Shown: positions 8,585 through 19,291, counted from the stretch's first letter. The stretch is 34,532 nt of DNA from Campylobacterota bacterium (GCA_003561815.1 PWVP01000020.1:1-34532); one strand, 5' to 3'. A program made the numbers and translations. Notes: generated by a model not told the origin, from the letters alone.

Positions 8585-10975
8585 GTGGCCAAAGAAGCCC
8601 ACGAAGATGAAGAGGTGGTGGTCCTTAAGGAGGACGAGGAGGAGCCCTCCGATCGCCCCAATCGCCCAAAACCCAAGCCCTCTTTAAAAGCGCGCGCGCA
8701 AGAGCGCCTGAGTGCGATCAAGGCGGTTTTGTGGCAACGCGCCACCCTCTATCTGCTCGCCGCTGCAGCGGTGATCGGGATCTTTGTGCTGCTCTTTAAC
8801 GCCGTCGATCGCTCCCGTGAGCCGGTCTACACCCCGCCACCGCTTGATGCCCGCGATGCGCTCCCCCCTTCGATGGATGAGCGGACGATGATTGCTGCCA
8901 ATGTCCAGATGAGCAGCCTCGATCGCAAAATCGCCAAAGCGGGGCAGCTCTACGCTGAGGGGGATGTACAGAGCGCACTGGATCTCTACGGCGAAATCTC
9001 CCTCTTTAGCGAGTCGCTCTCTTTATACAATCTCGGCGTCGCCCGGATGCGCCAGGGCGAGATTAAAGGCGCGCTGGAGGCGTTTGAGGCCTCTTTGGAA
9101 CTTGAGGAGCACCGCACTGTCAGTGCGATCAACGGCGCCGTCTGCGCACTCAAGCTGGGCCAAAAAGATCGCTTCAGGCGCCTGATCGCCATCGCCCGGG
9201 AGAGCCTGCCCTCTGAGAGCCGTTCGCCGCTTTTTAGCTACTACTACGCGCTGATTAACTACTACGACGATCGCCCCTTTCACGCCCTGGCCGCCGCCAG
9301 CCTGCCCACGGTGGAGTTTCTAGGAGAAGGGCAGCGGGCGATTGCGGCCAAGATGCATCTCATCTTTGACGATGCGCTGGGTGCCATCGATCAGCTCGAG
9401 GCGCTCAATCGCCAGGAGGATCTCTTCGCACTGGGGCTGCTCTATGCCCGCGCAGGGGAGTACTCCCTGGCCGCCGATCGGCTCCAGCGCGCCATCTCGG
9501 CCAACATTCAGCGCCAAAAGGCGCGCGCGGCGCTTTTGCTGGTCCATCTTAAAAGTGGCTTCTTTCGCGATGCGGGCAATCTAATCGAAGAGATGCGACG
9601 CGATGGGGCCAATCCGCTGCTCTACCCCATCAAGGTCAAGCTCAAAGATCGGCTCTTTGATGTGCGCCTGGCGCAGGGTTACTTTAGTGAGCAGCTGCTT
9701 TTGGATGAGCGGGTCTTTTATCAGGCGCTTTTTCACTTCACCCCCTATCTGATGATTGAGCCCGATCGGGCTATTAGTGAGATCCAAAAGGGGCAGGTTG
9801 CTCTCGATGAGGGGCAGCTTCGAAGCGCAAGCGCCATCCTGGAGGGGAGCCAGGCGCTAGCGAGTACCAACGCGCGCATCTCGCTGGCGGTGAAGCTGGC
9901 TATCAACAACCGGCTTTTAATGGCCAATGACATCCTCAAAGAGGCTGAAGAGCGGTTTCGAAACAACGACATCCTGCAGTACAACCTCGCTCTAAGCTAT
10001 GCACAGCTGGGCAACTTCCCCAAAGCGTACCGCCACTTTCGCCGCGCCTATTTTCTCAACCACAACAACACCCGTGCCGGGGTCTATGCAGCGATGTGTG
10101 CGCCCCTGGCCGGTGCCGATGAGGATCGGCTTGTGGGGGAGCTCAGCCAGATGCTTCAGGGCGAAGAGGAGAGTCCACAAGCGGCCTTCTACCTGGCGCT
10201 GCTGGGATTTTATACCGACAACCTCCCGGCCACCGCCCAGTGGCTGGAGCGGAGTGAGCGCGCCGAGGATGTGCGCCACGATCTGCTCGATCTCTTCGCA
10301 GCCGATCGGATGAACCGTAGCGGTGCGCTCCAGGAGGCGGCCGATCGCTTGCGCGATCGCTATCCGCGGGATCTGCTGGTCAATATGTTTCACCTCTACG
10401 CCGAAAACAGAGATAAACCGATTCGCCGATTCGCCTTCGATGCGCAGAACTTTATGGACTCGCGCCGCTTTGAGTTTGATACCCTCTTTTATGGCGCACC
10501 GGTGGCGCGGGATCTCTACATCCAGCTCGGGCTGATCACCGGCAATCTTCGCCAGGTGCGCACACTCCTGCAGCAGCGGCTCAGTATCGAGCAGGGGGAG
10601 GTGCGCTCTTTAATGCTGGCGCTGGCCTGGACCAACATCTACCTACAAAACCATGAAGAGGCGTTTGTGCTGATTAACGAGCTAATCGATCGCCACGGTA
10701 TGCGCGATAGCGAGACCTTCTTAACCGGTGCGATCGCCGCGATCGGTGCTGGGCATAAAGAGAATGCGATTATTCTGCTGCAGCTGGCCAAGGGGGCAGA
10801 CCCCCGCTTACAGGAGGCGCGCTACGGACTGGGGCTGCTCTATATGGAGGTGGGTAACGCCGAGGGGGCGGCGGTGGAGTTTAACCTGATGCAGCGGGGC
10901 CACTACGAGAGCCGCTACTTCGACTTCGATATCCGCGCCATCGACGACCCGGAGCTTCTGGCTATCACCCCTTAG
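8585..10975 (+). CDS. pflB: TPR-repeat protein with one TM helix; PflB-like flagellar motor protein by synteny with serS
   Basis: Acidic cytoplasmic N-terminus, TM (ATLYLLAAAAVIGIFVLLF), then multiple TPR-like repeats; 796 aa; immediately downstream of serS as for C. jejuni Cj0389-Cj0390 (recalled). GTG start. Confidence 0.62.
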   Translation: MAKEAHEDEEVVVLKEDEEEPSDRPNRPKPKPSLKARAQERLSAIKAVLWQRATLYLLAAAAVIGIFVLLFNAVDRSREPVYTPPPLDARDALPPSMDERTMIAANVQMSSLDRKIAKAGQLYAEGDVQSALDLYGEISLFSESLSLYNLGVARMRQGEIKGALEAFEASLELEEHRTVSAINGAVCALKLGQKDRFRRLIAIARESLPSESRSPLFSYYYALINYYDDRPFHALAAASLPTVEFLGEGQRAIAAKMHLIFDDALGAIDQLEALNRQEDLFALGLLYARAGEYSLAADRLQRAISANIQRQKARAALLLVHLKSGFFRDAGNLIEEMRRDGANPLLYPIKVKLKDRLFDVRLAQGYFSEQLLLDERVFYQALFHFTPYLMIEPDRAISEIQKGQVALDEGQLRSASAILEGSQALASTNARISLAVKLAINNRLLMANDILKEAEERFRNNDILQYNLALSYAQLGNFPKAYRHFRRAYFLNHNNTRAGVYAAMCAPLAGADEDRLVGELSQMLQGEEESPQAAFYLALLGFYTDNLPATAQWLERSERAEDVRHDLLDLFAADRMNRSGALQEAADRLRDRYPRDLLVNMFHLYAENRDKPIRRFAFDAQNFMDSRRFEFDTLFYGAPVARDLYIQLGLITGNLRQVRTLLQQRLSIEQGEVRSLMLALAWTNIYLQNHEEAFVLINELIDRHGMRDSETFLTGAIAAIGAGHKENAIILLQLAKGADPRLQEARYGLGLLYMEVGNAEGAAVEFNLMQRGHYESRYFDFDIRAIDDPELLAITP

Positions 10976-11340
10976 TGGTAAAAAGCAGAGTCGATCTGGA
11001 TGCACATCACCCTAAAGCGGTTGCCTTTCCACTCCACCTGGTGCAGACCGCTTCTAAAGTCGAAGGTGTAGGCACCGTCGATATCAAACTGATCCGAACT
11101 CCAGTAGACATCCAGATGGTAGGGGCGCTCGCCCCGCTCGCCGCGATAGCCGCGGTAGTAGGTGTCTTTCATGGTTCTTAGATCGGGCACATGGGCATCG
11201 AGGCTGCGGCAGTACTCCACCGCCTGATCCCACGCCATCTTCCGTTCGGCCTCATGCAGCCGTATCACATCGCTCTGGGCAGCCAGAAAGAGCGGCAGCG
11301 ATAGCAGCAAAAGCGCTGCGGTGCTCAGGGGCTTTCTCAT
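10972..11340 (-). CDS. Small exported protein, DUF1566/Lcl C-terminal-like domain
   Basis: MRKPLSTAALLLLSLPLFLAAQS signal peptide; AERKMAWDQAVEYCRSLDAHVPDLRTMKDTYYRGYRG...VYWSSDQF...YTFDFRSGLHQVEWKGNRFRVMCIQ matches the WdqAv.YC....wRLP..ywss...v.F.sG..RCv pattern. Confidence 0.6.
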   Translation of the reverse strand: MRKPLSTAALLLLSLPLFLAAQSDVIRLHEAERKMAWDQAVEYCRSLDAHVPDLRTMKDTYYRGYRGERGERPYHLDVYWSSDQFDIDGAYTFDFRSGLHQVEWKGNRFRVMCIQIDSAFYH

Positions 11341-11359
11341 CCTGTTTCCTTTAGGGGTG

Positions 11360-12901
11360 CTAAACCTGCATCCGATCAAACTTCTGCAGCCGATCGCGCA
11401 TCAAGAGATAGCTATTAAGCGCGTGGATATAGGCCTGGGCTGAGGCCATCATGGTGTCCAGATCCAGCCCGTGGCCCATAATGGCGGGCTTCTCCTCATC
11501 AAAGACCACCTTTGTGACCACCTTAGCCAGCGCATCCTTGCCCTCGCTCAGCGCCTCCACTTTATAGTCGATCAAGCGGCCGGAAAAGCCACTGACACGA
11601 TCGATCGCTTTAAAAACAGCATCAATCGTGCCATTTCCGATCGCCGCGTCGGTGATCTCCTCCTCATCTTTGCGAATCGTCACCGCACAGGAGGGCACCC
11701 CGCCGCTACAGTCGGTCAGCTGCATCCGGATCAGCTCATAGATCGCCGGGGCGTTGATCGCCTCGTTGGTCACCAGCATCCGGATATCATCGTCGTAGAT
11801 GGTCTTCTTCTTATCGGCCAGCTGTTTAAACTGTTCAAACGCCTTGGCAAAGGCCGCCTCCTCAAGCACGATCCCCATATCGGCGAGCTTCTGCTTAAAG
11901 GCGTGGCTGCCGGAGAGTTTCCCCAGTGTGAGGGTGTTGCGCTCCAGACCGATATCTTCAGCGCGCATAATCTCATAGGTCTCGCGGTATTTGAGCACCC
12001 CGTCCTGATGGATGCCGCTCTCATGGGCGAAGGCGTTTTTGCCCACGATCGCCTTATTGGGCTGCGGCTCGATACCGCAGATGGTGGCCACCAGGCGACT
12101 GGCCGGATAGATTTCGCGGGTGTTGATACGGGTGTCAGCCCCGCCGAAGAGATCCTTTCGGGTTTTAAGGGTCATCACAATCTCCTCTAGCGCGGCGTTA
12201 CCCGCCCGCTCACCCAGACCATTGACCGTACACTCCACCTGCCCGGCACCCGCGCCGATCGCCGCCAGTGAGTTGGCGGTGGCCAGACCGAGATCGTTGT
12301 GGCAGTGTACCGAGATGACAGCACGCCCGGCGGTAAAATCGACCACCTCTTTGACAAAGCGGGCATAATCGTGCGGCACGGCGTAACCAACCGTATCGGG
12401 CAGGTTGATGGTGCTCGCCCCTGCCTGAATCACCGCATCGATAATCTCGCGCAAAAAACCCATGTCGCTACGGGTGGCATCTTCGCAGCTAAACTCCACA
12501 TCTTTTACGGCACTGTGGGCCATCTTCACCGCCTCCACCGCGCGGGCAATCACCTCATCGGGCTTCATCCGCAGCTTGTACTCCATGTGGATGGCGCTGG
12601 TGGCGATAAAGGTGTGGATCCGCTGAGAGCGTGCCGCCTCAAGGGCTCTGGCCGCCTGCGTGATATCCTTTTCGTGTGCACGGGCCAGCGAGCAGACGGT
12701 GCTCTCAGTGATCTGGGCAGCAATCTGGCTCACCGCATCAAAATCACCGGGGCTGGCCACCGCAAACCCCGCCTCAATCACATCGATCCCCAGCTTTTGA
12801 AGCTGATGAGCGATCTGAATCTTCTCGGCGGTGGTCATGGAGGCGCCCGGAGACTGCTCCCCGTCGCGAAGCGTGGTATCAAAAATTTTAATCGTTTGCA
12901 T
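11360..12901 (-). CDS. leuA: 2-isopropylmalate synthase
   Basis: [43 protein letters not shown]...[17 protein letters not shown]...[15 protein letters not shown]-terminal regulatory domain. Confidence 0.97.
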   Translation of the reverse strand: MQTIKIFDTTLRDGEQSPGASMTTAEKIQIAHQLQKLGIDVIEAGFAVASPGDFDAVSQIAAQITESTVCSLARAHEKDITQAARALEAARSQRIHTFIATSAIHMEYKLRMKPDEVIARAVEAVKMAHSAVKDVEFSCEDATRSDMGFLREIIDAVIQAGASTINLPDTVGYAVPHDYARFVKEVVDFTAGRAVISVHCHNDLGLATANSLAAIGAGAGQVECTVNGLGERAGNAALEEIVMTLKTRKDLFGGADTRINTREIYPASRLVATICGIEPQPNKAIVGKNAFAHESGIHQDGVLKYRETYEIMRAEDIGLERNTLTLGKLSGSHAFKQKLADMGIVLEEAAFAKAFEQFKQLADKKKTIYDDDIRMLVTNEAINAPAIYELIRMQLTDCSGGVPSCAVTIRKDEEEITDAAIGNGTIDAVFKAIDRVSGFSGRLIDYKVEALSEGKDALAKVVTKVVFDEEKPAIMGHGLDLDTMMASAQAYIHALNSYLLMRDRLQKFDRMQV

Positions 12902-13628
12902 TGCTTTTGCCTTTTCGTTGTTTGCGCAGCAGGTGAATCAGGGCGCGGGCCGGGCCGATGAGAAGATAGAGCAGCATCACAATCGGCAAAAACCAGGTGG
13001 GGTAGAGATAGAAGAGCGAAAGCAGCACAATCAGCCCCACCAGTGTTTTGAGGTAGTAGGTCTTGCCAAAGTCCACCTGCTTGAAGCTCGGGTAGCGGAT
13101 ATTGCTCACCATCAGAACCCCCACCAGCGCCACCACCGCTAAAAGCAGCGCCGCACTTGCCCAGGTGGCGATCTCCTGATGCCAAAAAAGCACCCAGCTG
13201 ACCACCAAAAGAGCCGCTGCAGGGATTGGTAGGCCAATAAAGAGGTTCGGCTCGCTATCGCCACTGGTGACATTAAAGCGGGCCAGACGCACCGCACCAA
13301 AGATCACATAGAGTGCCGCCACCAGCACACCCAAACGGCCAAACTCATGGCCCACGGCGAAATAGAAGATAAGCGCGGGCGTGACCCCGAAGGCGACCAC
13401 ATCGGCCAGGGAGTCAAACTCTTTTCCAAACTGGCTGGTGGTTTTGGTCATGCGCGCCACACGGCCATCGAGCGCATCGAAGACTGCTGAGAGGATCACC
13501 AGCCAAAAGGCGCGCTCAAACTGCCCGTTTGAGGCCGCCACAATCGCCAGAAACGCCAGAAAAATACTCCCGGCGGTAAAGAGGTTGGGCAGCAGATAGG
13601 CCATCTTGAATCGACCGCTCTCCATCAC
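12888..13628 (-). CDS. pssA: CDP-diacylglycerol--serine O-phosphatidyltransferase
   Basis: CDP-alcohol phosphotransferase motif [26 protein letters not shown], multiple TM helices. Confidence 0.95.
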   Translation of the reverse strand: MMESGRFKMAYLLPNLFTAGSIFLAFLAIVAASNGQFERAFWLVILSAVFDALDGRVARMTKTTSQFGKEFDSLADVVAFGVTPALIFYFAVGHEFGRLGVLVAALYVIFGAVRLARFNVTSGDSEPNLFIGLPIPAAALLVVSWVLFWHQEIATWASAALLLAVVALVGVLMVSNIRYPSFKQVDFGKTYYLKTLVGLIVLLSLFYLYPTWFLPIVMLLYLLIGPARALIHLLRKQRKGKSNAND

Positions 13629-14257
13629 TGTCCGCTCCTGATAAAGCCGATCGCACTCTCGCCACCGACCACCCGATCGCCGATCGCCAGCCGCAGCTCC
13701 ACGCTACGCGGCAGCAGCAGTGTGACCCGTCCACCGTGAAAAAAGCCGATGCGCTGGGTCAAAAAGAGCGGCGCGTCGGGCTTAAGGTAGTAGCGCGGCA
13801 GCGCCATCTGCGGCTCAAGCACCATCCGCACCCGCCCTAGCGGCCCCTCACTCTGCAAAACAATCTCCTCGTGGTGGGCAAGCGGACCAAGCGGCCCTTT
13901 GGGCAGACCCGGCAGACCGCCGCGGCGGCGCAGCGAGACAAAGCGGGCGGCGCAGGGGGCGCGGAGCAGATGGGTATCCAGCGGTGTGTTCAGCAGCGTA
14001 ATCGCTACCCCCGACTCCTGCAGAGTCACCGACTCCACCCGGCCATCGATCGGCGCGGTAACGGCGAGCAGATCCCCCTCATCGGCGATCCGCTCCGGGT
14101 TACGAAAATAGAACGCCGCCATAGCGGCGAGCACCAGCACAAAGAGAGCCAGCTTCACCGCACTGAGCAGAAAAAAGAGTACCGCCACAAACCCCAAAGC
14201 GGCCACCCACGGCCACCCCTCGATCGCAACTATCTGTGTGGTGCTCTTCTTATCCAC
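13625..14257 (-). CDS. Phosphatidylserine decarboxylase-related protein (Gly-Ser processing site not conserved)
   Basis: Psd-like FYFRNPERIADEGDLLAVTAPIDGRVESV...NTPLDTHLLRAP...; C-terminal region reads RIGFFHGGRVTLLLP where canonical short Psd has ...RFGSRVDVYLP; adjacent to pssA. Confidence 0.8.
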   Translation of the reverse strand: MDKKSTTQIVAIEGWPWVAALGFVAVLFFLLSAVKLALFVLVLAAMAAFYFRNPERIADEGDLLAVTAPIDGRVESVTLQESGVAITLLNTPLDTHLLRAPCAARFVSLRRRGGLPGLPKGPLGPLAHHEEIVLQSEGPLGRVRMVLEPQMALPRYYLKPDAPLFLTQRIGFFHGGRVTLLLPRSVELRLAIGDRVVGGESAIGFIRSGQ

Positions 14258-14260
14258 CCT

Positions 14261-16342
14261 CTACTCCTGCGAATCGGGCTCATCGGGCCCCTCATCGGGC
14301 CGCTGCTCGCCCTCCTCCTCCTGGCGGGGCTTTTTGGGGCTCTTTTTGCGCCGTTTGCGTGCCGGGCGCTCCTCCTCGGGCTCCTCTTCCTCCTCTTCGG
14401 GGGCCAGCCCCTCGATTCCGTTGGCCTCCTCAAAGTCAGCGATCAACTCTACCACGCGCTCGCCGTCGATCACCTCATCGCTTAAGAGCTCAGCGGTCAT
14501 CTCCTCAATCGCCCCACGGTAGAGCTCCAGCTTCGCTTTAACCGCCTCGTACCGCTCCGAGAGGAAGTGGCGGATAAACTCATCGGCCTGTTCGGCCATC
14601 TTCTCGCTGTACTCTTTGCTTTTGCCAAAGCCCGCCGGTGCGCCCAGGAAGCCGGCGTTGTGTTTCTCCATCACCATCAGGCCCGCCACATCGCTCATGC
14701 CGTACATCATCACCATCGCCTTGATGATATCGGTTGCCCGCTCGAGATCGTTGGCCGCGCCGGTGGAGATCTCGCCGATAAAGACCTCCTCGGCCGCTCG
14801 GCCGCCTAGAAGCACATCGATCTCTGCCACCAGCTCATGCTTTTGCATCAGGTACTTGTTCTCCTCGGGGGTGTTGAGGGTGTAGCCCAAAGCGGCCAGA
14901 CCGCGGGGGACGATGGAGACCTTGTTGACCTTTTTGGCGCCACGGGTGGTCTGGGCCACCAGCGCATGGCCACTCTCGTGGTAGGCGACAATCCGCTTCT
15001 CTTTGGGGCTGATGCGGCGCGACTTCTTCTCCAGACCGGCGATGGATCGCTCCACCGCCTCACGCAGATCCGCCTGCTCGACCTTGTCTTTGTTTTTGCG
15101 CCCCGCCAGCAGTGTCGCTTCGTTGACGATATTGGCCAGATCGGCACCGGCCAGACCGGCGGTCATCTTGGCCACATCCTCCAGCCGCACCCGATCGTCA
15201 AGCTCCACATGCTCCACATGCACCTTCAAAATCTCCAGCCGCCCTTTATAGTCAGGCTTATCCACCAGCACCTGTCGATCGAAGCGTCCCGGTCGCAAAA
15301 GGGCCGGATCGAGCACCTCTGGACGGTTGGTGGCCGCCAGAATGATAATGGGCTCGGAGGAGCCAAAGCCATCCATCTCCGCGAGCAGCTGGTTGAGAGT
15401 CTGCTCCCGCTCATCGTTGCCCCCAAAGCCCGAGGCGGCGCGGCTTTTGCCCAGCGCATCGAGTTCGTCGATAAAGATAATCGCCGGCGCCTCTTTTTTA
15501 GACTGCTCAAAGAGATCGCGCACCCTGGCCGCACCGACCCCCACAAACATCTCGATAAAGCTGGAGGCCGAGACAGAGAAGAACGGCACATCCGCCTCGC
15601 CGGCCACCGCTTTGGCCAGCAGGGTTTTACCGGTTCCGGGAGGGCCCACCAGCAAGATCCCCTTGGGAATCTTCGCCCCTAGCCGGATATAGCGCTCGGG
15701 GTTTTGGAGGAAGTCTACGACCTCCTTAACCTCCTCTTTGGCCTCCTCGTTGCCCGCCATGTCGTCAAACTTGATGTTGGGTTTTTCGGAGTTGACCATC
15801 TTTTTGGAGCTGCCCATGCCGAGCATCCCGCCACCCATATTCTTCTGCATCCGACTGGCCAGAAGCAGCCAGATCCCAAAGAAGATCATAATCGGCAACA
15901 CCCAGCCGAGCATCAGATCCGAAAACCAGCTCTCCTCGCTGACACCGGTATAGGCGATCCCCTTCTCCTCCAGAAGCGGCAAAAGCCCCTCATCGGGCAC
16001 GATCCGCTTAATGGTGTAGTTGGTCCGTATGGTGCCATCCATCGTGCTGGCCCGAATGGTGTGGCGGCCAATCTGGGCAAACTCGATCCGACCGGCGCGG
16101 GCGAGCTCTTTAAACTCCGAGTAGGAGAGCTCTTTATGAACCGTCTGTGTCGCCGGAGGGCGATCGGCTGCGGCCGGATCGGTAACCGTGTCGTTTCCGC
16201 CCAGGAAGTTAAAGACCAAAATTGCCGCCACCGCAAAGATCGCAAAGAGCAGCAGTGGGTTCTGGTTAAAAAAGTTGTTCAGGTTATTGCCACCCCCCTC
16301 TGGGGGCTGGTTTTGCGGGTTGTTCTTCGGGTTGGGTGTCAT
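14261..16342 (-). CDS. ftsH: ATP-dependent zinc metalloprotease FtsH
   Basis: Walker [47 protein letters not shown] zinc site, N-terminal TM helices. Confidence 0.97.
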   Translation of the reverse strand: MTPNPKNNPQNQPPEGGGNNLNNFFNQNPLLLFAIFAVAAILVFNFLGGNDTVTDPAAADRPPATQTVHKELSYSEFKELARAGRIEFAQIGRHTIRASTMDGTIRTNYTIKRIVPDEGLLPLLEEKGIAYTGVSEESWFSDLMLGWVLPIMIFFGIWLLLASRMQKNMGGGMLGMGSSKKMVNSEKPNIKFDDMAGNEEAKEEVKEVVDFLQNPERYIRLGAKIPKGILLVGPPGTGKTLLAKAVAGEADVPFFSVSASSFIEMFVGVGAARVRDLFEQSKKEAPAIIFIDELDALGKSRAASGFGGNDEREQTLNQLLAEMDGFGSSEPIIILAATNRPEVLDPALLRPGRFDRQVLVDKPDYKGRLEILKVHVEHVELDDRVRLEDVAKMTAGLAGADLANIVNEATLLAGRKNKDKVEQADLREAVERSIAGLEKKSRRISPKEKRIVAYHESGHALVAQTTRGAKKVNKVSIVPRGLAALGYTLNTPEENKYLMQKHELVAEIDVLLGGRAAEEVFIGEISTGAANDLERATDIIKAMVMMYGMSDVAGLMVMEKHNAGFLGAPAGFGKSKEYSEKMAEQADEFIRHFLSERYEAVKAKLELYRGAIEEMTAELLSDEVIDGERVVELIADFEEANGIEGLAPEEEEEEPEEERPARKRRKKSPKKPRQEEEGEQRPDEGPDEPDSQE

Positions 16343-16348
16343 CGATTC

Positions 16349-17179
16349 TTAATCCTGTCTGTTTTGAAATAGATAGGCGCACCACTCACCCCGGGTGATG
16401 CGCCGACGGCACTCAAGCGCACTAAAGGCGCTCTCCAGCCGGGCACTGTAACGGGGCAGCACCCCTGAAAGCACCAGATAACCTCCGGGCGCAAGCGCCT
16501 GCAGAAGGGGGGCTTTGATGGCAATCAGCACATCGGTCACAATATTTGCAATCACAACATCATAGCGCGTTGTGGTTTGATCCGCCGATCCTGTCCAGAT
16601 AGACTCCGGCTCTACACCGTTGAGGGCGAGGTGGTTTTTGGCGTCTATTGTAGCAGCTTCGTCGCTATCACACAAGCAGACCTTTGCCCCCCGTTTGGCC
16701 GCAGCGATCCCTAAAATACCGCTGCCGCACCCCACATCCAGCACCCGTCTGCCCTGCAGATCCAGCTCGCCAATGAGCGAGAGGCAGGCACAGGTGGTCT
16801 CGTGGTGGCCGGTTCCAAAGACCAGACCCGGATCGATGATCAGATCGACCGCCTCTTTGGCGGGGGGGTGCCAGGAGGGGCGGACATAGAAGGGGCCGCA
16901 CGAGACCGGCTCGATACTCCTCTGATAGGCCGCAACCCAATCCTCCTGTGTCTGCTTGAGTATCTGCACAGTGGCATTAAATAGGGTATCACACTCACGG
17001 CTGAAGCGCTCTGTCAGCCGATCGATGGCCGCTTTGGCCTCCAGGGGTTCAGACTCAAAAGAGAGGGTGTAGTCGCCCTCGCCGCACACCACGGCGTGAT
17101 CCTCAAAGAGCGCAATCAGCGCCTCCTCAAACCGATCATCATGACGATCGGGCGTCACAATCAGATCGTAGTAGTACAC
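16349..17179 (-). CDS. prmA: Ribosomal protein L11 methyltransferase
   Basis: DPGLVFGTGHHETTCACLSLI...VLDVGCGSGILGIAAAKRGA...NIVTDVLI. Confidence 0.93.
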   Translation of the reverse strand: MYYYDLIVTPDRHDDRFEEALIALFEDHAVVCGEGDYTLSFESEPLEAKAAIDRLTERFSRECDTLFNATVQILKQTQEDWVAAYQRSIEPVSCGPFYVRPSWHPPAKEAVDLIIDPGLVFGTGHHETTCACLSLIGELDLQGRRVLDVGCGSGILGIAAAKRGAKVCLCDSDEAATIDAKNHLALNGVEPESIWTGSADQTTTRYDVVIANIVTDVLIAIKAPLLQALAPGGYLVLSGVLPRYSARLESAFSALECRRRITRGEWCAYLFQNRQD

Positions 17180-17187
17180 CGTCTTAA

Positions 17188-17562
17188 TCAGCTACTGGTG
17201 CCCAGAACCGCTTCAAGCTTCTCTTTTAGTACCTGCGGGGTAAAGGGTTTGACGATGTAGTTGTTCACACCCGCCTTAAGGGCGGTGATCACCTCCCCTT
17301 TGCCCCCTTCGGTGGTGACCATAATGATGGGCATATCGACATACTTCTCTTCAGCACGCACCTTCTGAACCAGCTCCAGGCCGTTCATCTCCGGCATGTT
17401 CCAGTCGGTCACCAGAACATCGATACCCTCATTCTGCTGAAGCACCTCCCACGCCTGAGCGCCGTTCTCCGCCTCGAAGAGGTCCTGATACCCCAGGCGG
17501 TTGAGCGTGTTTTTAATGATTCGCCGCATTGTTGAGCTGTCATCCACGACAAGAATTTTCAA
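17188..17562 (-). CDS. cheY: Chemotaxis response regulator CheY
   Basis: KILVVDDSSTMRRIIKNTLNRLGYQDLFEAENGAQAWEVL...VTDWNMPEMNGLELV...MVTTEG...NNYIVKPFTPQVL; TTG start at 17562 preceded by AAGGAGAACAA (ORF track extends further upstream). Confidence 0.95.
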   Translation of the reverse strand: MKILVVDDSSTMRRIIKNTLNRLGYQDLFEAENGAQAWEVLQQNEGIDVLVTDWNMPEMNGLELVQKVRAEEKYVDMPIIMVTTEGGKGEVITALKAGVNNYIVKPFTPQVLKEKLEAVLGTSS

Positions 17563-17623
17563 TTGTTCTCCTTTGCCGGCGTGTGGCATATCGGTCGGGT
17601 TTGAGCCCCTGAATTATTCAGGA

Positions 17624-18328
17624 TCATAAGTTAAAAGCCTCTTTAATGTCAAGCCGCCCCTCGTAGAAGGCTTTGCCCACAATCGCACCATCGATCGACC
17701 CGGTGGCCTTGAGCGCCTTTAGATCCGCCAGGTCTTTGACCCCGCCACTGGCGATGGTCGCCCCGCCAAACGCCTCTTTGATCTTCAGGGTAAAATCGAC
17801 ATTGACTCCCGAAAGTGTACCGTCGCGCCCCACATCGGTGGTGATAATCGCCTCTACGCCGCTTCCTTTAAAGCGCGCAGCAAAGGCGGTTGCCGCCTCC
17901 TGGCCCACCTCGGCCCATCCGGCAGTGGCCACTCGACCATCCACCGCATCGATGCCGATCACCACCGGATAGCGTGCGGCCATCTCGATCGCCCAGCGGG
18001 GGTCCTTAGCCGCTGCAGAGCCTAAAATCACCCGATCGATACCCAGATCGAGATAGGCACGGATGGTCTCTTCACTGCGGATCCCGCCCCCTAGCTGGAG
18101 CTTCATGCCGGTGGCTGCGCGGATCGCTTCGATGCTGCTGCGGTTTTTGGGCTCACCGGCAAAGGCGCCATCGAGATCCACAATATGGAGCCACTGTGCA
18201 CCTAGCCTCTCAAAGGCCACCGCCTGATCGGCGGGGCTCTCGGCGTACACTTTAGCGCTGGCCATCTCGCCTTTGGTCAGGCGCACAGCGCGGTTCTCTT
18301 TGAGGTCGATGGCAGGAAAGATGGTCAT
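17624..18328 (-). CDS. hisA: HisA, phosphoribosylformimino-5-aminoimidazole carboxamide ribotide isomerase
   Basis: FPAIDLKENRAVRLTKGEM...LQLGGGIRSEETI...GIDAVDGRVATAGW...TTDVGRDGTLSGVN...ASGGV. Confidence 0.96.
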   Translation of the reverse strand: MTIFPAIDLKENRAVRLTKGEMASAKVYAESPADQAVAFERLGAQWLHIVDLDGAFAGEPKNRSSIEAIRAATGMKLQLGGGIRSEETIRAYLDLGIDRVILGSAAAKDPRWAIEMAARYPVVIGIDAVDGRVATAGWAEVGQEAATAFAARFKGSGVEAIITTDVGRDGTLSGVNVDFTLKIKEAFGGATIASGGVKDLADLKALKATGSIDGAIVGKAFYEGRLDIKEAFNL

Positions 18329-18939
18329 TTAAGCTCCGTAAAGTTTTTTAGAATCTGCAGCCCGGCAGTGTGGCTCTTCTCTGGATGGGGCTGGATGCCG
18401 TAGAGGTTTCCTTTGGAGACCGCCGCTACAAAGGGGTAGCCGTAGTCCGCCCGGGCTGAGACGATCGAGTCCGGGCAGCTGATGTGATAGGCGTGGACGA
18501 AGTAGAGCCGCTCACCGGCCTCAACGCAATCAAAAAGCGGCGAGCGTACCTCGCCCGATAGACGGTTCCACCCCATGTGGGGGATCTTGATCGGGTAGGC
18601 CGCCCGTTTAGGATCAAAACGCACCACGCGACCGGGCAGAAGCCCCAGACCCGCCACCCCCGGCGACTCCTCGCTGCTCTCAAAGAGCACCTGAAGCCCC
18701 AAGCAGATCCCCAGCAGATGACCGCCCCTTTCGACATGGGCCAGGATGGCGCGATCCATCCCGCTTTCGCGCAGGTGGCCCACCGCATCCCCAAAGGCGC
18801 CCACGCCAGGCAAAATCAGATGGCTAAAGCGCTCCAGACTCTGCGGGTCGCGCACAATCTCACCACTTGCGCCCACACGCTCTAAAGAGTTGACCAGACT
18901 GGCAAGGTTGCCCATCTGATAGTCGATAATCCCGATCAA
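18325..18939 (-). CDS. hisH: Imidazole glycerol phosphate synthase subunit HisH
   Basis: IGIIDYQMGNLASLVNSL...LPGVGAFGDA...GICLGLQVLFESSEE...GIQPHPEKSHTAGLQILKNF. Confidence 0.97.
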   Translation of the reverse strand: MIGIIDYQMGNLASLVNSLERVGASGEIVRDPQSLERFSHLILPGVGAFGDAVGHLRESGMDRAILAHVERGGHLLGICLGLQVLFESSEESPGVAGLGLLPGRVVRFDPKRAAYPIKIPHMGWNRLSGEVRSPLFDCVEAGERLYFVHAYHISCPDSIVSARADYGYPFVAAVSKGNLYGIQPHPEKSHTAGLQILKNFTELK

Positions 18940-19090
18940 ATCGCCTCCTGCTGGGGTTTAGCAGCGGCCATTCTACCAAAGCCGGGGTAAAGCGCACTCA
19001 CCGCACGGGAAAATTACGATGAAAGATTAATCTAAAATCAATACTACCTCCGATAAGATCGCGGCGTAAATTTAACACAAAGGCCGTGCC

Positions 19091-19291
19091 GTGAAGAAGG
19101 ATCTCCATCCGCAACTAAACGAGTGCACCGTGACCTGCTCTTGTGGCAACACCTTCACCATCCGATCCAGCAAAGAGAAGATCCGTCTGGACATCTGTGA
19201 TAAGTGCCACCCCTTTTACACCGGCTCCGAGAAGAGCATGGATACCACCGGTCGCATCGAAAAGTTCAACAAGAAGTATGGCCTGGCCTAG
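19091..19291 (+). CDS. rpmE: 50S ribosomal protein L31 (zinc-binding Cys-rich type)
   Basis: [67 protein letters not shown] start. Confidence 0.97.
   Translation: MKKDLHPQLNECTVTCSCGNTFTIRSSKEKIRLDICDKCHPFYTGSEKSMDTTGRIEKFNKKYGLA

Noticed and set aside
7751-8602. 283-aa reverse ORF antisense to serS
   Set aside because: Fully overlaps well-supported serS; no recognisable domain.
11471-12190. 239-aa forward ORF antisense to leuA (also 12299..12961)
   Set aside because: Antisense to leuA; no signal beyond long stop-free frame in GC-rich DNA.
14837-15682. 281-aa forward ORF antisense to ftsH
   Set aside because: Shadow of the ftsH AAA+ coding region; composition artefact.
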